From Gudongella sp034006985 (GTDB lineage: Bacteria > Bacillota > Clostridia > Tissierellales > Tissierellaceae), in the NCBI GenBank assembly GCA_034006985.1, contig JAVERT010000005.1:52585-116584 (forward strand): a stretch of DNA of 64,000 bases, read 5' to 3'. A model generated the notes under the pieces. The model saw nothing but the letters and a program-made list of their open reading frames with translations, was not told the DNA's origin and did not search any database. Positions 18,028-26,413 of this stretch are shown one piece after another (the first letter of the stretch is position 1; each line of letters starts with the position of its first letter). Made by a program: the position numbers and the translations under genes.

Positions 18028-18648
18028 TTATTCCTCCATTTTCATGCTACCTTTAAATGGTTCAGTAGTAACTGAAGTACCTGAACTTATTCCTTCCTTT
18101 ATTAACACTTTTCTTAAAGTAGTAATAATAATATTCCAGTCTCCAAGAAAACTTATATTGTCTACATATTTTACATCTAAATTGAATTTATCTTCCCATT
18201 CTATCGCATTTCTGCCACCAATTTGAGCTAATCCCGAAAGACCTGGTCTAACCTCATGCCTTCTTTTTTGATGCTCGTTGTAAAGTGGTAAATATTCCAC
18301 AAGTAATGGTCTTGGCCCAATAATCGACATATCACCTTTAAGTATATTAAAAAGTTCAGGAAGTTCATCCAAACTAGATGCTCTAAGCTTCTGCCCAAAA
18401 CTTGTAAGTCTAATAGCGTCTGGAAGTAGTTCTCCTATATCATCTCTTTCATCAGTCATAGTTCTAAACTTATACATAGTAAATATCTTCTCGTTTAATC
18501 CTGGTCTTTTCTGTTTAAATATTACTGGACTGCCCAGTTTATTTCTTACTGTAATAGCTACTGCTATTAACACTGGACTTAAGAAAACAATTGCTAATAA
18601 TGATAATATATAATCCATGGGTCTTTTAAAAATTCGTTTGTAAAGCAT
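18028..18648 (-). CDS. Priming sugar-phosphate transferase, PglC/EpsL-like
   Basis: A 206-residue monotopic phosphoglycosyl transferase with one N-terminal re-entrant hydrophobic segment (YILSLLAIVFLSPVLIAVAI). KRPGLNEKIFTMYKFRTMTD, SLDELPELFNILKGDMSIIG and GPRPLL are the family signatures; Asp-Glu of DELP is the catalytic dyad. It transfers sugar-1-phosphate to undecaprenyl phosphate, starting the repeat unit. The small size without extra membrane helices fits the PglC rather than the WbaP/WcaJ class. The genes on both sides lie within 4-6 bases. Confidence 0.9.
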   Translation of the reverse strand: MLYKRIFKRPMDYILSLLAIVFLSPVLIAVAITVRNKLGSPVIFKQKRPGLNEKIFTMYKFRTMTDERDDIGELLPDAIRLTSFGQKLRASSLDELPELFNILKGDMSIIGPRPLLVEYLPLYNEHQKRRHEVRPGLSGLAQIGGRNAIEWEDKFNLDVKYVDNISFLGDWNIIITTLRKVLIKEGISSGTSVTTEPFKGSMKMEE

Positions 18649-18654
18649 CTATTA

Positions 18655-19764
18655 TCACCATAATTTCTTAATAGTCTCAACTATTCTACTCAAATCCTCA
18701 TCTGTCATCTTAGTATCACTAGGCAAACAAATACCATTCTCAAAAAGCTTCTCTCCGACATCTCCGCCAACATAATCATATTCAGCAAAGAACGGCTGCA
18801 TGTGCATTGGTTTCCAAACAGGTCGTGATTCTATGTTTTCTTTCTCAAGTGCTTCCATTACATCTAAAGGTCTTACTTTGCCGTTTAACGTCATGCAAGT
18901 TAACCAATAGTTAGGTTCATTCCAATCATTGACAGGCATGAATTCAATACCTTCTAATTGACCTAGTTCCCTTTTGTAATATTCAAAAATATATTTCTTC
19001 TTGGCCACTCTTTTATCCAATACTTTAAGTTGCCCTCTACCAATGCCAGCCACAACATTGCTCATACGGTAATTAAACCCTAATTCGCTATGTTGATAGT
19101 GCCTTGCTTTGTCTCTGGCTTGTGTAGCCCAGAATCTGGTCTTGGCAATTTTATCTTCATTGTTTGAAACCACCATACCGCCACCTGAAGTTGTGATGAT
19201 CTTATTGCCATTGAATGAAAAAACTCCGTACTCTCCAAAAGTACCTGTGTGTTTCCCCTTGTAGTATGTACCTAATGATTCAGCGGCATCTTCAATTACT
19301 GGAACATTATACTTGTTACAAATTTCCATAATTTTATCCATATCCGCAGATAATCCATATAGATGAACCACTAAAACCGCCTTAACATTTGGATATTTCT
19401 TAAAAGCTTCTTCAAGCGCATTAGGATCCATATTCCAAGTTTTGTAGTCACTATCAATAAAAACAGGTTTAGCACCTACATAAATAATTGGATTAGCGGT
19501 AGCTGAAAACGTCAATGATTGACAAAATACAATATCGCCTTCTTTAACACCAACTGATTTTAAAGCCAAATGGATTGCAGCAGTTCCAGTCGTAGTAGCT
19601 GATGCAGCTTTAGATCCAACCATAGCCGCGATTTCATTTTCAAAACCATTCACATTAGGTCCAAGTGGTGCTATCCAATTTGTATCAAATGCTTCTTTTA
19701 CATATTCCATTTCATACCCTTCATCACTCATATGGGGCGAAGCCAACCAAATCTTATCTGCCAT
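18655..19764 (-). CDS. DegT/DnrJ aminotransferase, PglE/EpsN-like (UDP-4-amino-sugar)
   Basis: A 369-residue PLP enzyme. FSFNGNKIITTSGGGMVV contains the cofactor lysine in the NGNK context seen in PglE, EpsN and related UDP-4-keto-sugar aminotransferases. VIEDAAESLGTYY is the cofactor Asp strand, and TTTGTAAIHLAL the phosphate-binding helix. The likely reaction converts UDP-2-acetamido-4-keto-2,4,6-trideoxyglucose to its 4-amino sugar, a bacillosamine precursor. The matching retaining 4,6-dehydratase (PglF/EpsC) is not in the window. Confidence 0.85.
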   Translation of the reverse strand: MADKIWLASPHMSDEGYEMEYVKEAFDTNWIAPLGPNVNGFENEIAAMVGSKAASATTTGTAAIHLALKSVGVKEGDIVFCQSLTFSATANPIIYVGAKPVFIDSDYKTWNMDPNALEEAFKKYPNVKAVLVVHLYGLSADMDKIMEICNKYNVPVIEDAAESLGTYYKGKHTGTFGEYGVFSFNGNKIITTSGGGMVVSNNEDKIAKTRFWATQARDKARHYQHSELGFNYRMSNVVAGIGRGQLKVLDKRVAKKKYIFEYYKRELGQLEGIEFMPVNDWNEPNYWLTCMTLNGKVRPLDVMEALEKENIESRPVWKPMHMQPFFAEYDYVGGDVGEKLFENGICLPSDTKMTDEDLSRIVETIKKLW

Positions 19765-19815
19765 AATATTGCCATCCTTTCTTATTGTAAAGTTAAAATA
19801 AAAATTGAAAAAACA

Positions 19816-20445
19816 TCATCCAAAAAACTGAATAATCTTACTCTTCTCAAATCCACTTTTTAGCAGTTGTTCCTTAATCGTATCTTCATATGTATAACTA
19901 GAAATCAATATCCCATCATACTCATACTTCTTTAAATCTGTTCTTGTAATAATCCCATGTTCTAAAATTGTCTTACCTCGTTTTTCTAGGTCGTCGTCTA
20001 CTACTGCTACTACATTTAATCCTTTTACGGTTTTGTCGTTTATTACTCCTAGGATTATTTCTGCTACTTCACCTGCTCCGTAGAGGATTATATTTTTATA
20101 TCCTTTTTTTACTACATCTTTAAGAAACTTTTCTATTCCGCCTTTAGCTAGTTTATGTAGATCCATCAGTTCTTCTAGGTAGCTTATATTAAGGTATTTT
20201 TTTCTTTTTATTCCATTCTTGGTTATATGATAGAGTACATTTTTTGAAGATTTATATTCTCTTTTTATATATCCATTCATTTCGCATTCATCTATATATG
20301 CATTAACCATAGAGGCCGCTGCACCTATTGTTTGACCTAGTTGTTTTTGTGTTGTCTTTGGGTTTTTATGTATTGCTTCTAAGACTAGGAGTTCTTTGTA
20401 TGTATTTGTTGGTATGAAAAAGCTGTTGTTTTTTAATGTATCCAT
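19816..20445 (-). CDS. Winged-helix regulator fused to a Rossmann-like sensor domain
   Basis: A 209-residue two-domain protein not recognised by name. Residues about 15-80 form a winged helix: ELLVLEAIHKNPKTTQKQLG, the recognition helix AAASMVNAYIDECEMNGYI, and the wing. Residues 110-209 form a half-Rossmann domain that opens with KNIILYGAGEVAEIILGVI and continues VVAVVDDD, like the N-terminal UDP-sugar-binding domain of PglD/NeuD enzymes. It is the first gene of the polysaccharide operon, with its own sigma-A promoter. The layout suggests a regulator that senses a nucleotide sugar or redox cofactor and controls capsule synthesis. This is inference. Confidence 0.7.
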   Translation of the reverse strand: MDTLKNNSFFIPTNTYKELLVLEAIHKNPKTTQKQLGQTIGAAASMVNAYIDECEMNGYIKREYKSSKNVLYHITKNGIKRKKYLNISYLEELMDLHKLAKGGIEKFLKDVVKKGYKNIILYGAGEVAEIILGVINDKTVKGLNVVAVVDDDLEKRGKTILEHGIITRTDLKKYEYDGILISSYTYEDTIKEQLLKSGFEKSKIIQFFG

Positions 20446-20460
20446 AGTATGCTCCTTTGT

Positions 20461-20479
20461 TCATTCGATTACTGAATGA
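20461..20479. promoter_or_regulatory. Inverted repeat over the transcription start of the polysaccharide operon
   Basis: TCATTC and GAATGA arms separated by seven bases lie just downstream of the -10 box and upstream of the ribosome site of the regulator gene. The place is right for repression by the regulator itself. Short arms; modest support. Confidence 0.4.
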
Positions 20480-20507
20480 TTATATCATATCAATGCACAA
20501 ATCTCAA
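20479..20507 (-). promoter_or_regulatory. Sigma-A promoter of the polysaccharide operon
   Basis: On the minus strand TTGAGA (20502-20507) and a perfect TATAAT (20479-20484) are separated by exactly 17 bases. It is about 35 bases upstream of the regulator start codon. Confidence 0.75.
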
Positions 20508-20535
20508 TAAAAAAGACAAAAGAAAGACAAAAGAA

Positions 20536-20646
20536 AGATTCTTACGTTTTACTCAGAATGACAACATGGAGATAGGATTCTTACGCTTTACTCAGAATGA
20601 CAGAAAGAATAAAAGATAAGATTCTTTAGCTTTGCTTAGAATGACA
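20536..20646 (+). repeat. Three tandem copies of the dispersed GATTCTTACGC element
   Basis: Three direct copies, at about 20536-20563, 20574-20602 and 20618-20646, of a 28-base element of the form AGATTCTTACGC..ACTCAGAATGACA. They are separated by short A-rich spacers. Members of the same family occur at 20800, 24481-24559, 26411-26516 and 33969-34121. Copies differ by a few bases. They lie in the divergent intergenic region. Confidence 0.8.
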
Positions 20647-20685
20647 AAATTGTAAGTCAATTGTTTGAATTTTTAGTTATATTGC

Positions 20686-20714
20686 TTGACTTTAATTGTT
20701 AAAGAATATAGAAT
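20686..20714 (+). promoter_or_regulatory. Sigma-A promoter of the hydrogenase operon
   Basis: TTGACT (20686-20691) and TAGAAT (20709-20714) are separated by 17 bases. The start of transcription would fall near 20721, leaving a long leader of about 150 bases with a repeat element in it. Confidence 0.65.
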
Positions 20715-20725
20715 TTAGATAGATA

Positions 20726-20743
20726 TTGTGATTTGTTTAACAA
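20726..20743. promoter_or_regulatory. Probable Rex operator
   Basis: TTGTGATTTGTTTAACAA is an 18-base inverted-repeat site. The right half TTAACAA is a perfect match to the clostridial Rex consensus TTGTTAA-N4-TTAACAA, and the left half matches 5 of 7. It begins about five bases after the expected transcription start, so binding would block transcription. Rex is an NADH/NAD+-sensing repressor that commonly controls hydrogenase and fermentation genes. The TGTGATTTGT half also recurs inverted at about 20769-20780. Confidence 0.6.
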
Positions 20744-20799
20744 TTTAATGTCAATACATAAATACAATTCACAAATCACACTTGAAAGATTAAAAGATT

Positions 20800-20827
20800 A
20801 GATTCTTACGCTACGCTCAGAATGACA
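20800..20827 (+). repeat. Dispersed GATTCTTACGC element
   Basis: A fourth copy of the 28-base element (GATTCTTACGCTACGCTCAG, then AATGACA) in the untranslated leader of the hydrogenase operon. Confidence 0.8.
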
Positions 20828-20869
20828 GAAATTAGAATTACATAAATCAATATAAAGGAGAGGATTGAT

Positions 20870-22702
20870 TTGAGTAGATTAAGTATTATTACACAGGACA
20901 GGGCTCAGGCTACTGTCGAAGATATGTATAAGGATCTTGAAAAAAGAATCACTGCTTCGCCTCCAGGCTTATGTCCTATTGACCTGACTGCATCATTTTT
21001 AAAGATGGCGCATGCTCAGACTTGTGGAAAATGTGTACCTTGTCGTATTGGACTTGGACAGCTGGAGAGTTTGCTTGAAGATGTACTAGATGGAAAAGCT
21101 GAACTAGAAACTATTGATCTAATTGAAAAAACTGCGAGGAGTATTTATTATTCTGCTGATTGTGCAATTGGATATGAAGCAGCTAATATGGTTTTAAAGG
21201 GTGTTGAAGGCTTTAGGGATGACTTTGAAGAACATATACTTAGAGACAGATGTAACTTTTGTCTATATCAATCAGTTCCTTGTGTATCCTTGTGTCCTGC
21301 TGGTGTTGATGTTCCTGGATATATCGCTCTAATTTCTGAGGGGAAATATGCAGAAGCAGTATCCTTAATAAGGAAGGATAATCCAATGCCTCTTACTTGT
21401 GCTTATGTTTGTGAGCATCCTTGTGAGACAAGATGTAGAAGAAATATGATTGATGATTCTATAAATATCAGAGGACTTAAGCGTTTTGCAGTTGATAATG
21501 CTGGCCATGTACCAATACCTCATCCTGCTCCTTCTACTGGTAAAAAAGTTGGTGTTGTTGGTGGTGGTCCAAGTGGATTATCTGCTGCATACTACTTATC
21601 ATTAATGGGTCACGATGTTGAATTATTTGAACAAAAGGATCATTTAGGTGGAATGCTTCGCTATGGTATTCCTAACTATAGACTTCCTAGAGACCTGTTG
21701 GACCGTGAAATCCAAACTATGCTTTCAAATGGAGTTAAAGTTAATTTAGGTATAGATATAGGAAAAGATATTTCAATTATTGATTTAAAGGATCGTTTTG
21801 ACAGTGTATATATTGCTATTGGTGCTCAAATTGATAAAAAAATTGGTATTGATGGTGAGGATGCTCTTGGAGTATTTTCTGCTGTTGATATATTAAAAGA
21901 TATCGGCGATGGAATTTATCCTGATTTTGAAGATAAAACAGTTGTTGTTTTAGGCGGTGGAAATGTGGCAATAGATGTGGCTCGTTCTGCTATAAGACTT
22001 GGTGCTATACGCTCTGACCTTATATATAGAAGAAGAAAAGCTGATATGCCTGCAATGGAAGAAGAAATTCACGATGCTGTCGCAGAGGGTTGTGAAATAA
22101 TTGAACTTGCATCCCCAATTAAAATTGAAAAAGACGAGAATGGAAATGTATCTGGGCTTTGGGTTCAACCTCAAATAGTTGGTGCTATAAAATCTGACAG
22201 ACCTATGCCTCGCGATGCAAAAGAAAATCCTATAAGAATTCCTTGCGATATGGTTGTTATTGCAATCGGTCAGGGTATTGAATCTAAGGATTTTGAAAAG
22301 GATGGTATTCCTGTAAGACGTGGTCTAATAGATGCACTCTCTTCTGCTGGTGTTAAAGATGTTCCTGGAATTTTCGCTGGTGGTGATTGCATTTCTGGAC
22401 CCGCTACTGTTATTCAAGCTATTGCTGCAGGTAAAGTTGCTGCTGCAAATATAGATGAATACTTAGGTTATCATCATATTATTCAAACCGATGTTAAGAT
22501 TCCTGAACCTTCACTTGCTGACAGAGCTCCTTGTGGTAGAGTTACTATGAGTGAAAGATCTGTATCTGAAAGAATCGAAGACTTTGATATTGTTGAACTT
22601 GCTATGAGTCTTGAAGAAGCTAACCAAGAATCTAATAGATGCTTAAGATGTGACCACTATGGTTTTGGCGCTCTTAAAGGAGGGAGGATTGAAAGATGGT
22701 AA
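20870..22702 (+). CDS. NuoF/GltD-like iron-sulfur flavoprotein, partner subunit of [FeFe] hydrogenase
   Basis: A 610-residue fusion. It starts at a TTG with AAGGAGAGG before it. Residues 52-98 are the NuoF C-terminal 4Fe-4S region (CGKCVPCRIG plus Cys98). Residues 128-189 hold eight cysteines (CNFCLYQ..CVSLC and CAYVCEHPCETRC) of the GltD-type two-cluster domain. From 226 follows an FAD/NAD(P)H oxidoreductase with VGVVGGGPSGLSAA and VVVLGGGNVAIDVA. A C-terminal NRCLRC adds two more cysteines. Such proteins are paired with group A [FeFe] hydrogenases of the glutamate-synthase-linked kind and would pass electrons between NAD(P)H and the hydrogenase. It overlaps hydA by seven bases. Confidence 0.85.
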   Translation: MSRLSIITQDRAQATVEDMYKDLEKRITASPPGLCPIDLTASFLKMAHAQTCGKCVPCRIGLGQLESLLEDVLDGKAELETIDLIEKTARSIYYSADCAIGYEAANMVLKGVEGFRDDFEEHILRDRCNFCLYQSVPCVSLCPAGVDVPGYIALISEGKYAEAVSLIRKDNPMPLTCAYVCEHPCETRCRRNMIDDSINIRGLKRFAVDNAGHVPIPHPAPSTGKKVGVVGGGPSGLSAAYYLSLMGHDVELFEQKDHLGGMLRYGIPNYRLPRDLLDREIQTMLSNGVKVNLGIDIGKDISIIDLKDRFDSVYIAIGAQIDKKIGIDGEDALGVFSAVDILKDIGDGIYPDFEDKTVVVLGGGNVAIDVARSAIRLGAIRSDLIYRRRKADMPAMEEEIHDAVAEGCEIIELASPIKIEKDENGNVSGLWVQPQIVGAIKSDRPMPRDAKENPIRIPCDMVVIAIGQGIESKDFEKDGIPVRRGLIDALSSAGVKDVPGIFAGGDCISGPATVIQAIAAGKVAAANIDEYLGYHHIIQTDVKIPEPSLADRAPCGRVTMSERSVSERIEDFDIVELAMSLEEANQESNRCLRCDHYGFGALKGGRIERW

Positions 22703-24435
22703 ATTTAACTATTAATAATAAAGCATTAAGTGTTCCTGAAGGAACTACCATAATGGAAGCAGCTAAAAAAGTCCATATCACAATCCCAAACCTTTGTTAT
22801 TTAGAGGATTTAAATGATATTGGAGCTTGTCGTGTATGTGTGGTTGAAGTTGAAGGTGTTGAAAGATTAGTTACAGCTTGTAATTCTACCGTTGAAGAGG
22901 GTATGGTTGTCATTACTAATAGTCCAAAGGTTAGAGAAACAAGAAAAACAAATGTTGAGCTTATATTATCTCAACATGATGCAACCTGTGCTCTATGTGT
23001 AAGAAGTGGCAACTGTTCATTACAAGATGTTGCAACTGATTTGGGGATTATTGTTAATCCCTATCATCAAACATTTCCCCATGCTAAATGGACTAAGGAC
23101 TTCCCATTGGTTAGAGATTATGAAAAGTGTATAAAATGTATGAGATGTATTCAGGTGTGTGACAAGATTCAAGATTTGCATGTCTGGGATATTGTCAATA
23201 CTGGTTCTAGGACAAATGTCGACGTATCTGGAAACCTTAGAATTGAAGAATCTGATTGTGCACTTTGTGGTCAGTGTATAACTCACTGCCCTGTTGGAGC
23301 TCTTCGTGAACGAGATGACCTGGATGAGGTATTTGAAGCTTTAGCCGATCCAGATAAGATCACTGTTGTTCAAATTGCTCCTGCTGTAAGAGCTGCTTGG
23401 GGTGAGGCACTTGGACTTGATAGAGATTTTGCAACTGTTAAAAGACTTGCAGCTGCTTTAAGAGCTGTTGGTTTTGACTATATATTTGATACTAATTTTA
23501 CAGCGGATTTAACTATTATGGAGGAAGGCTCCGAGTTTGTAAAGAAACTAGGTAATGCTGAAAATGAAACCTTCCCAATGTTTACATCATGCTGTCCAGG
23601 ATGGATTCGTTTTATAAAGAGCCAATACCCTGATATGGTTTCTCAGCTTTCTACTGCTAAGTCACCTCAACAGATGTTTGGTGCTATTGCAAAAAGCTAT
23701 TATGCAGAGCTTATGAATGTTGACCCTTCTAAAATCTTTAGTATATCGATTATGCCTTGCTTGGCTAAAAAGTTTGAGGCTAATCTTCCTATAATGAACG
23801 ATGCTGATGCTGGTCAAGATGTTGATGTTGTCCTTACTACAAGAGAGGTTGAAAGACTTATTCGTTCTGAAAATATAAATGTTAAAAGTCTAGATGAGGA
23901 AGAATTAGATAGTCCTCTTGGCGTTGGATCTGGTGCTGCTGTAATATTTGGAGCTACTGGTGGTGTTATGGAGGCTGCTTTAAGAAGTGCATACTTCTTA
24001 GTAATGGGTGAGAATCCTGCTCCTGATGCTTTTATGGATGTAAGGGGTAGACAAGGTTGGAAAGAAGCTAAGTTTGAGCTTGCTGGTACTGTTCTTTCTG
24101 TTGCAGTTGCAAGTGGATTAGCTAATACAAGAAGACTTATAGAGGCTTTAAGAAGAGATGAAGTTCATTATGATTTTGTTGAGATTATGGCATGTCCTGG
24201 CGGTTGCGCTGGCGGTGGAGGTCAACCTATTTGGGATGGTCAAGAGCTTGCTGGTGATAGAGCTGATATACTCTATGGACTAGATGCTATTAATGATATA
24301 AGATTCTCACACGAGAATCCTTCAGTGCAAAAATGCTATGAGAATTATTTACAGAAACCGCTTTCACATACTTCTCATAAGTTGTTGCATACTGATCACA
24401 GTAAGTGGGAGTTGAATCCGAATAAGTGGGAATAA
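22696..24435 (+). CDS. hydA: [FeFe] hydrogenase catalytic subunit
   Basis: A 579-residue cytoplasmic hydrogenase. The domains in order are: 2Fe-2S (C34, C45, C48, C62); His-Cys3 4Fe-4S (H94, C98, C101, C107); two 4Fe-4S clusters (C145/148/151/155 and C188/191/194/198); and the H-cluster domain. The H-cluster motifs are TSCCPGW (297-303), MPCLAKKFE (353-361) and MACPGGCAGGGGQP (498-511); all cluster cysteines are present. The C-terminal part after the third motif is short. ATG at 22696 follows GGAGGGAGG. The maturases HydE, HydF and HydG are not in the window. Neighbour and probable Rex control indicate a role in NAD(P)H-linked H2 turnover. Confidence 0.95.
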   Translation: MVNLTINNKALSVPEGTTIMEAAKKVHITIPNLCYLEDLNDIGACRVCVVEVEGVERLVTACNSTVEEGMVVITNSPKVRETRKTNVELILSQHDATCALCVRSGNCSLQDVATDLGIIVNPYHQTFPHAKWTKDFPLVRDYEKCIKCMRCIQVCDKIQDLHVWDIVNTGSRTNVDVSGNLRIEESDCALCGQCITHCPVGALRERDDLDEVFEALADPDKITVVQIAPAVRAAWGEALGLDRDFATVKRLAAALRAVGFDYIFDTNFTADLTIMEEGSEFVKKLGNAENETFPMFTSCCPGWIRFIKSQYPDMVSQLSTAKSPQQMFGAIAKSYYAELMNVDPSKIFSISIMPCLAKKFEANLPIMNDADAGQDVDVVLTTREVERLIRSENINVKSLDEEELDSPLGVGSGAAVIFGATGGVMEAALRSAYFLVMGENPAPDAFMDVRGRQGWKEAKFELAGTVLSVAVASGLANTRRLIEALRRDEVHYDFVEIMACPGGCAGGGGQPIWDGQELAGDRADILYGLDAINDIRFSHENPSVQKCYENYLQKPLSHTSHKLLHTDHSKWELNPNKWE

Positions 24436-24480
24436 AGTTGATAGTTGAAAAGGAGGGCTGAGTTTTGCTCGCCCTTGTCT

Positions 24481-24559
24481 GTCATTCCGAGCTTGTCGAG
24501 GAATCTTAATGTGTTAGAGATTGACAGTGAAAGATCCTCACGCTACGCTCAGGATGACA
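24481..24559. repeat. Inverted pair of dispersed elements
   Basis: GTCATTCCGAGCTTGTCGAG..AATCTT at 24481-24507 is followed in inverse orientation by AAGATCCTCACGCTACGCTC..ATGACA at 24531-24559. The pair can fold into a long stem after the hydA stop codon and may act as a terminator or mRNA end stabiliser. Confidence 0.7.
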
Positions 24560-24603
24560 AAGATTAAAGGATCAGATGCAAAAATAAAACGTTGGTAAAC
24601 AAT

Positions 24604-24624
24604 GGGGACGGTTCTTTTTGTCCC
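24604..24624 (+). repeat. GGGACGGTTCTTTTTGTCC dispersed element
   Basis: A single copy of the second repeat family in the leader of the binding-protein gene. A perfect nine-base stem with AGAA loop (GGGAAGGCG / CGCCTTCCC, 24660-24681) lies between it and the gene. Confidence 0.75.
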
Positions 24625-24708
24625 AGATGTAATGAGAGGATTAAGAAGATTAAAAGATTGGGAAGGCGAGAACGCCTTCCCTTACATATCAAAAGGAGAC
24701 TTAAAATA

Positions 24709-25692
24709 ATGAGATTTTGGAATAAAAAAGCACTAATTGGGTTGGTTTTGGTTTTAATGATGGGTGTAGTTCTTTCAGGGTGTAAAAATGAAGTTGTGGC
24801 TCCTGCTGCTCCTGTTAAATTTACATTTATGGAGGGTGTTACTGCTCTGACTGCTGCTTATATGATGGATGAAAATATGGATTTAGGTCGAGAAATCGAG
24901 TATAATATGGTTAACGCTCCAGATTTACTCTTAACTGATGTATTAAAGGAAGAAGCGGATATTGCTATTGTTCCTTCTAACCTTGCTGCACAGGCTTGGA
25001 ATAAGGATATTCCTTATAGGATTGCTGGTACCTCTACTTGGGGTAATATATATGTAGTTGGTAGAGAAAGCCTTACAAGTCTTGACGAACTTAAAGGTCG
25101 AGAAATTTACCTATTTGGAAAAGGTTTAACTCCTGATTTGGTTTGGAATGTTATACTAAAGGAAAATGGTCTTAACCTTGAATCTGATATGAATGCGGTA
25201 TATGTTGCTTCTGCTGCTGAGCTTGGACCTATGCTTATTGGTAAAAAAGCAGAATTTGCGATACTTCCTGAGCCTATGGTTTCGGCTGTTATGTTAAAGG
25301 ATCCTGATCTAAAGGTTTTATTTGATTTAAATGAGCTTTGGGCTAATTCTATGGATTTAGAAAAAGGTTATCCTCAATCTAGTCTAGTTATTAAACAGTC
25401 GTTGATTGATAATGATCCCGAATTTGTAGCGAAGTTTTTAGAAAGTTATGAAGCAAGTATTGCTTGGGCTATGGATAACCCAGAAGCACTTGGTGATCTT
25501 TCAGATACTCTTGCTCTTGGAACTCCTAAACCTGCAATAATTAAAGGCTTGGATAGAATGAATATTGGTAATTTTAAAGTTGCTGATTCTATAACTGAGT
25601 ATGAAGAATATTTTAAAGCTTGTATGGACTTTGCACCTGAGTTTATCGGAGGAGCGATTCCTGATGAAACAATATTTTACATCGAAAAATAA
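24709..25692 (+). CDS. ABC transporter substrate-binding lipoprotein (NMT1/SsuA/TauA-like)
   Basis: About 327 residues. ATG at 24709 is chosen because AAAGGAG precedes it and the protein then begins with a signal peptide ending in the lipobox LSGC (lipid cysteine 25). Upstream in-frame codons derive from a dispersed repeat. The fold pattern (MDLGREIEYN, then the SLTSLDELKGREIYLFGKG block and a MVSAVMLKDPD stretch) fits the nitrate/taurine/hydroxymethylpyrimidine family of binding proteins. No TPP riboswitch was seen upstream, so a thiamine precursor is not supported. The substrate is unknown. The gene overlaps the permease gene by 29 bases. Confidence 0.8.
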   Translation: MRFWNKKALIGLVLVLMMGVVLSGCKNEVVAPAAPVKFTFMEGVTALTAAYMMDENMDLGREIEYNMVNAPDLLLTDVLKEEADIAIVPSNLAAQAWNKDIPYRIAGTSTWGNIYVVGRESLTSLDELKGREIYLFGKGLTPDLVWNVILKENGLNLESDMNAVYVASAAELGPMLIGKKAEFAILPEPMVSAVMLKDPDLKVLFDLNELWANSMDLEKGYPQSSLVIKQSLIDNDPEFVAKFLESYEASIAWAMDNPEALGDLSDTLALGTPKPAIIKGLDRMNIGNFKVADSITEYEEYFKACMDFAPEFIGGAIPDETIFYIEK

Positions 25693-26413
25693 ACTTAGTA
25701 TATTATCCATAGCTCTTTTATTTGGGCTATGGATACTCCTATCTATGGTGGTGGATAATGAAATAATCTTTCCATCTATTTTTTCGACTTCTAAAAGCCT
25801 TGTTAGAATTGTTGTTTCTGATGAATTTTTCCCAACTGTTGGTGCAACTTTGATTCGTTCTATTATTGGATTTTTAATTTCAGTTGTTTTGGCTATTGTA
25901 CTTGGTGGATTGTCCAGAATGTATAAAGCTATGGATGCTATTATACAACCTCTTGTTTCTATGCTCTCTTCTATACCTATTATCGCAATTATAATTTTGG
26001 CACTTATATGGCTGGATAATGATATTGTTCCTATTTTTACTGGCTTTGTTATGATTTTCCCACTTCTTTATGAAACGGTTGTGGGTGCAATTGATTCAAT
26101 GGATAAAAAGCTACTCCAAATGGCAAGAATTTATGATAAGACTGGCATGGATCTTGTTCTTTACCTTTATATGCCTAGGATATTTGCTGCTCTTAGAAGT
26201 ATATCTGGCTCAAGCATCTCAACCAATCTTAAGATGGTTATAGCGGGCGAGGTGCTGTCACAACCTTCATATGGTATAGGAACAGAACTGCAACTACAAA
26301 GGATTTATTTGGACACCTCAGGGGTCTTTGCGTGGATAGTTGTTATACTGTTGATTTCATGGGGATTGAGGGAATTCATAAATCACAGTTCACAGAACAA
26401 AATTAAAAGATAA
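25664..26413 (+). CDS. ABC transporter permease (SsuC/TauC-like)
   Basis: About 249 residues. ATG at 25664 with GGAGGA nine bases before it is chosen over an upstream in-frame codon lying deep in the preceding gene. Five to six membrane segments are predicted. The coupling-loop region IYDKTGMDLVLYLYMPRIFA resembles the EAA motif of the family but lacks the usual EAA-x3-G. It belongs with the lipoprotein before it and the ATPase at 26565. The stop is followed at once by two dispersed repeat elements. Confidence 0.8.
   Translation: MKQYFTSKNKLSILSIALLFGLWILLSMVVDNEIIFPSIFSTSKSLVRIVVSDEFFPTVGATLIRSIIGFLISVVLAIVLGGLSRMYKAMDAIIQPLVSMLSSIPIIAIIILALIWLDNDIVPIFTGFVMIFPLLYETVVGAIDSMDKKLLQMARIYDKTGMDLVLYLYMPRIFAALRSISGSSISTNLKMVIAGEVLSQPSYGIGTELQLQRIYLDTSGVFAWIVVILLISWGLREFINHSSQNKIKR

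Noticed and set aside
20536..20646. CRISPR-like array of three direct repeats
   Set aside because: Spacers are only 10-15 bases and A-rich, the same element occurs scattered and inverted elsewhere, and there are no cas genes.
24592..24708. N-terminal extension of the binding lipoprotein
   Set aside because: The extra codons come from a dispersed repeat and would hide the signal peptide; the ATG at 24709 has a proper ribosome site.
24436..24708. Possible TPP riboswitch before the ABC importer
   Set aside because: No CTGAGA block and no matching ACCTGATCTGG-like block were found; the structure present comes from repeats and one short hairpin.
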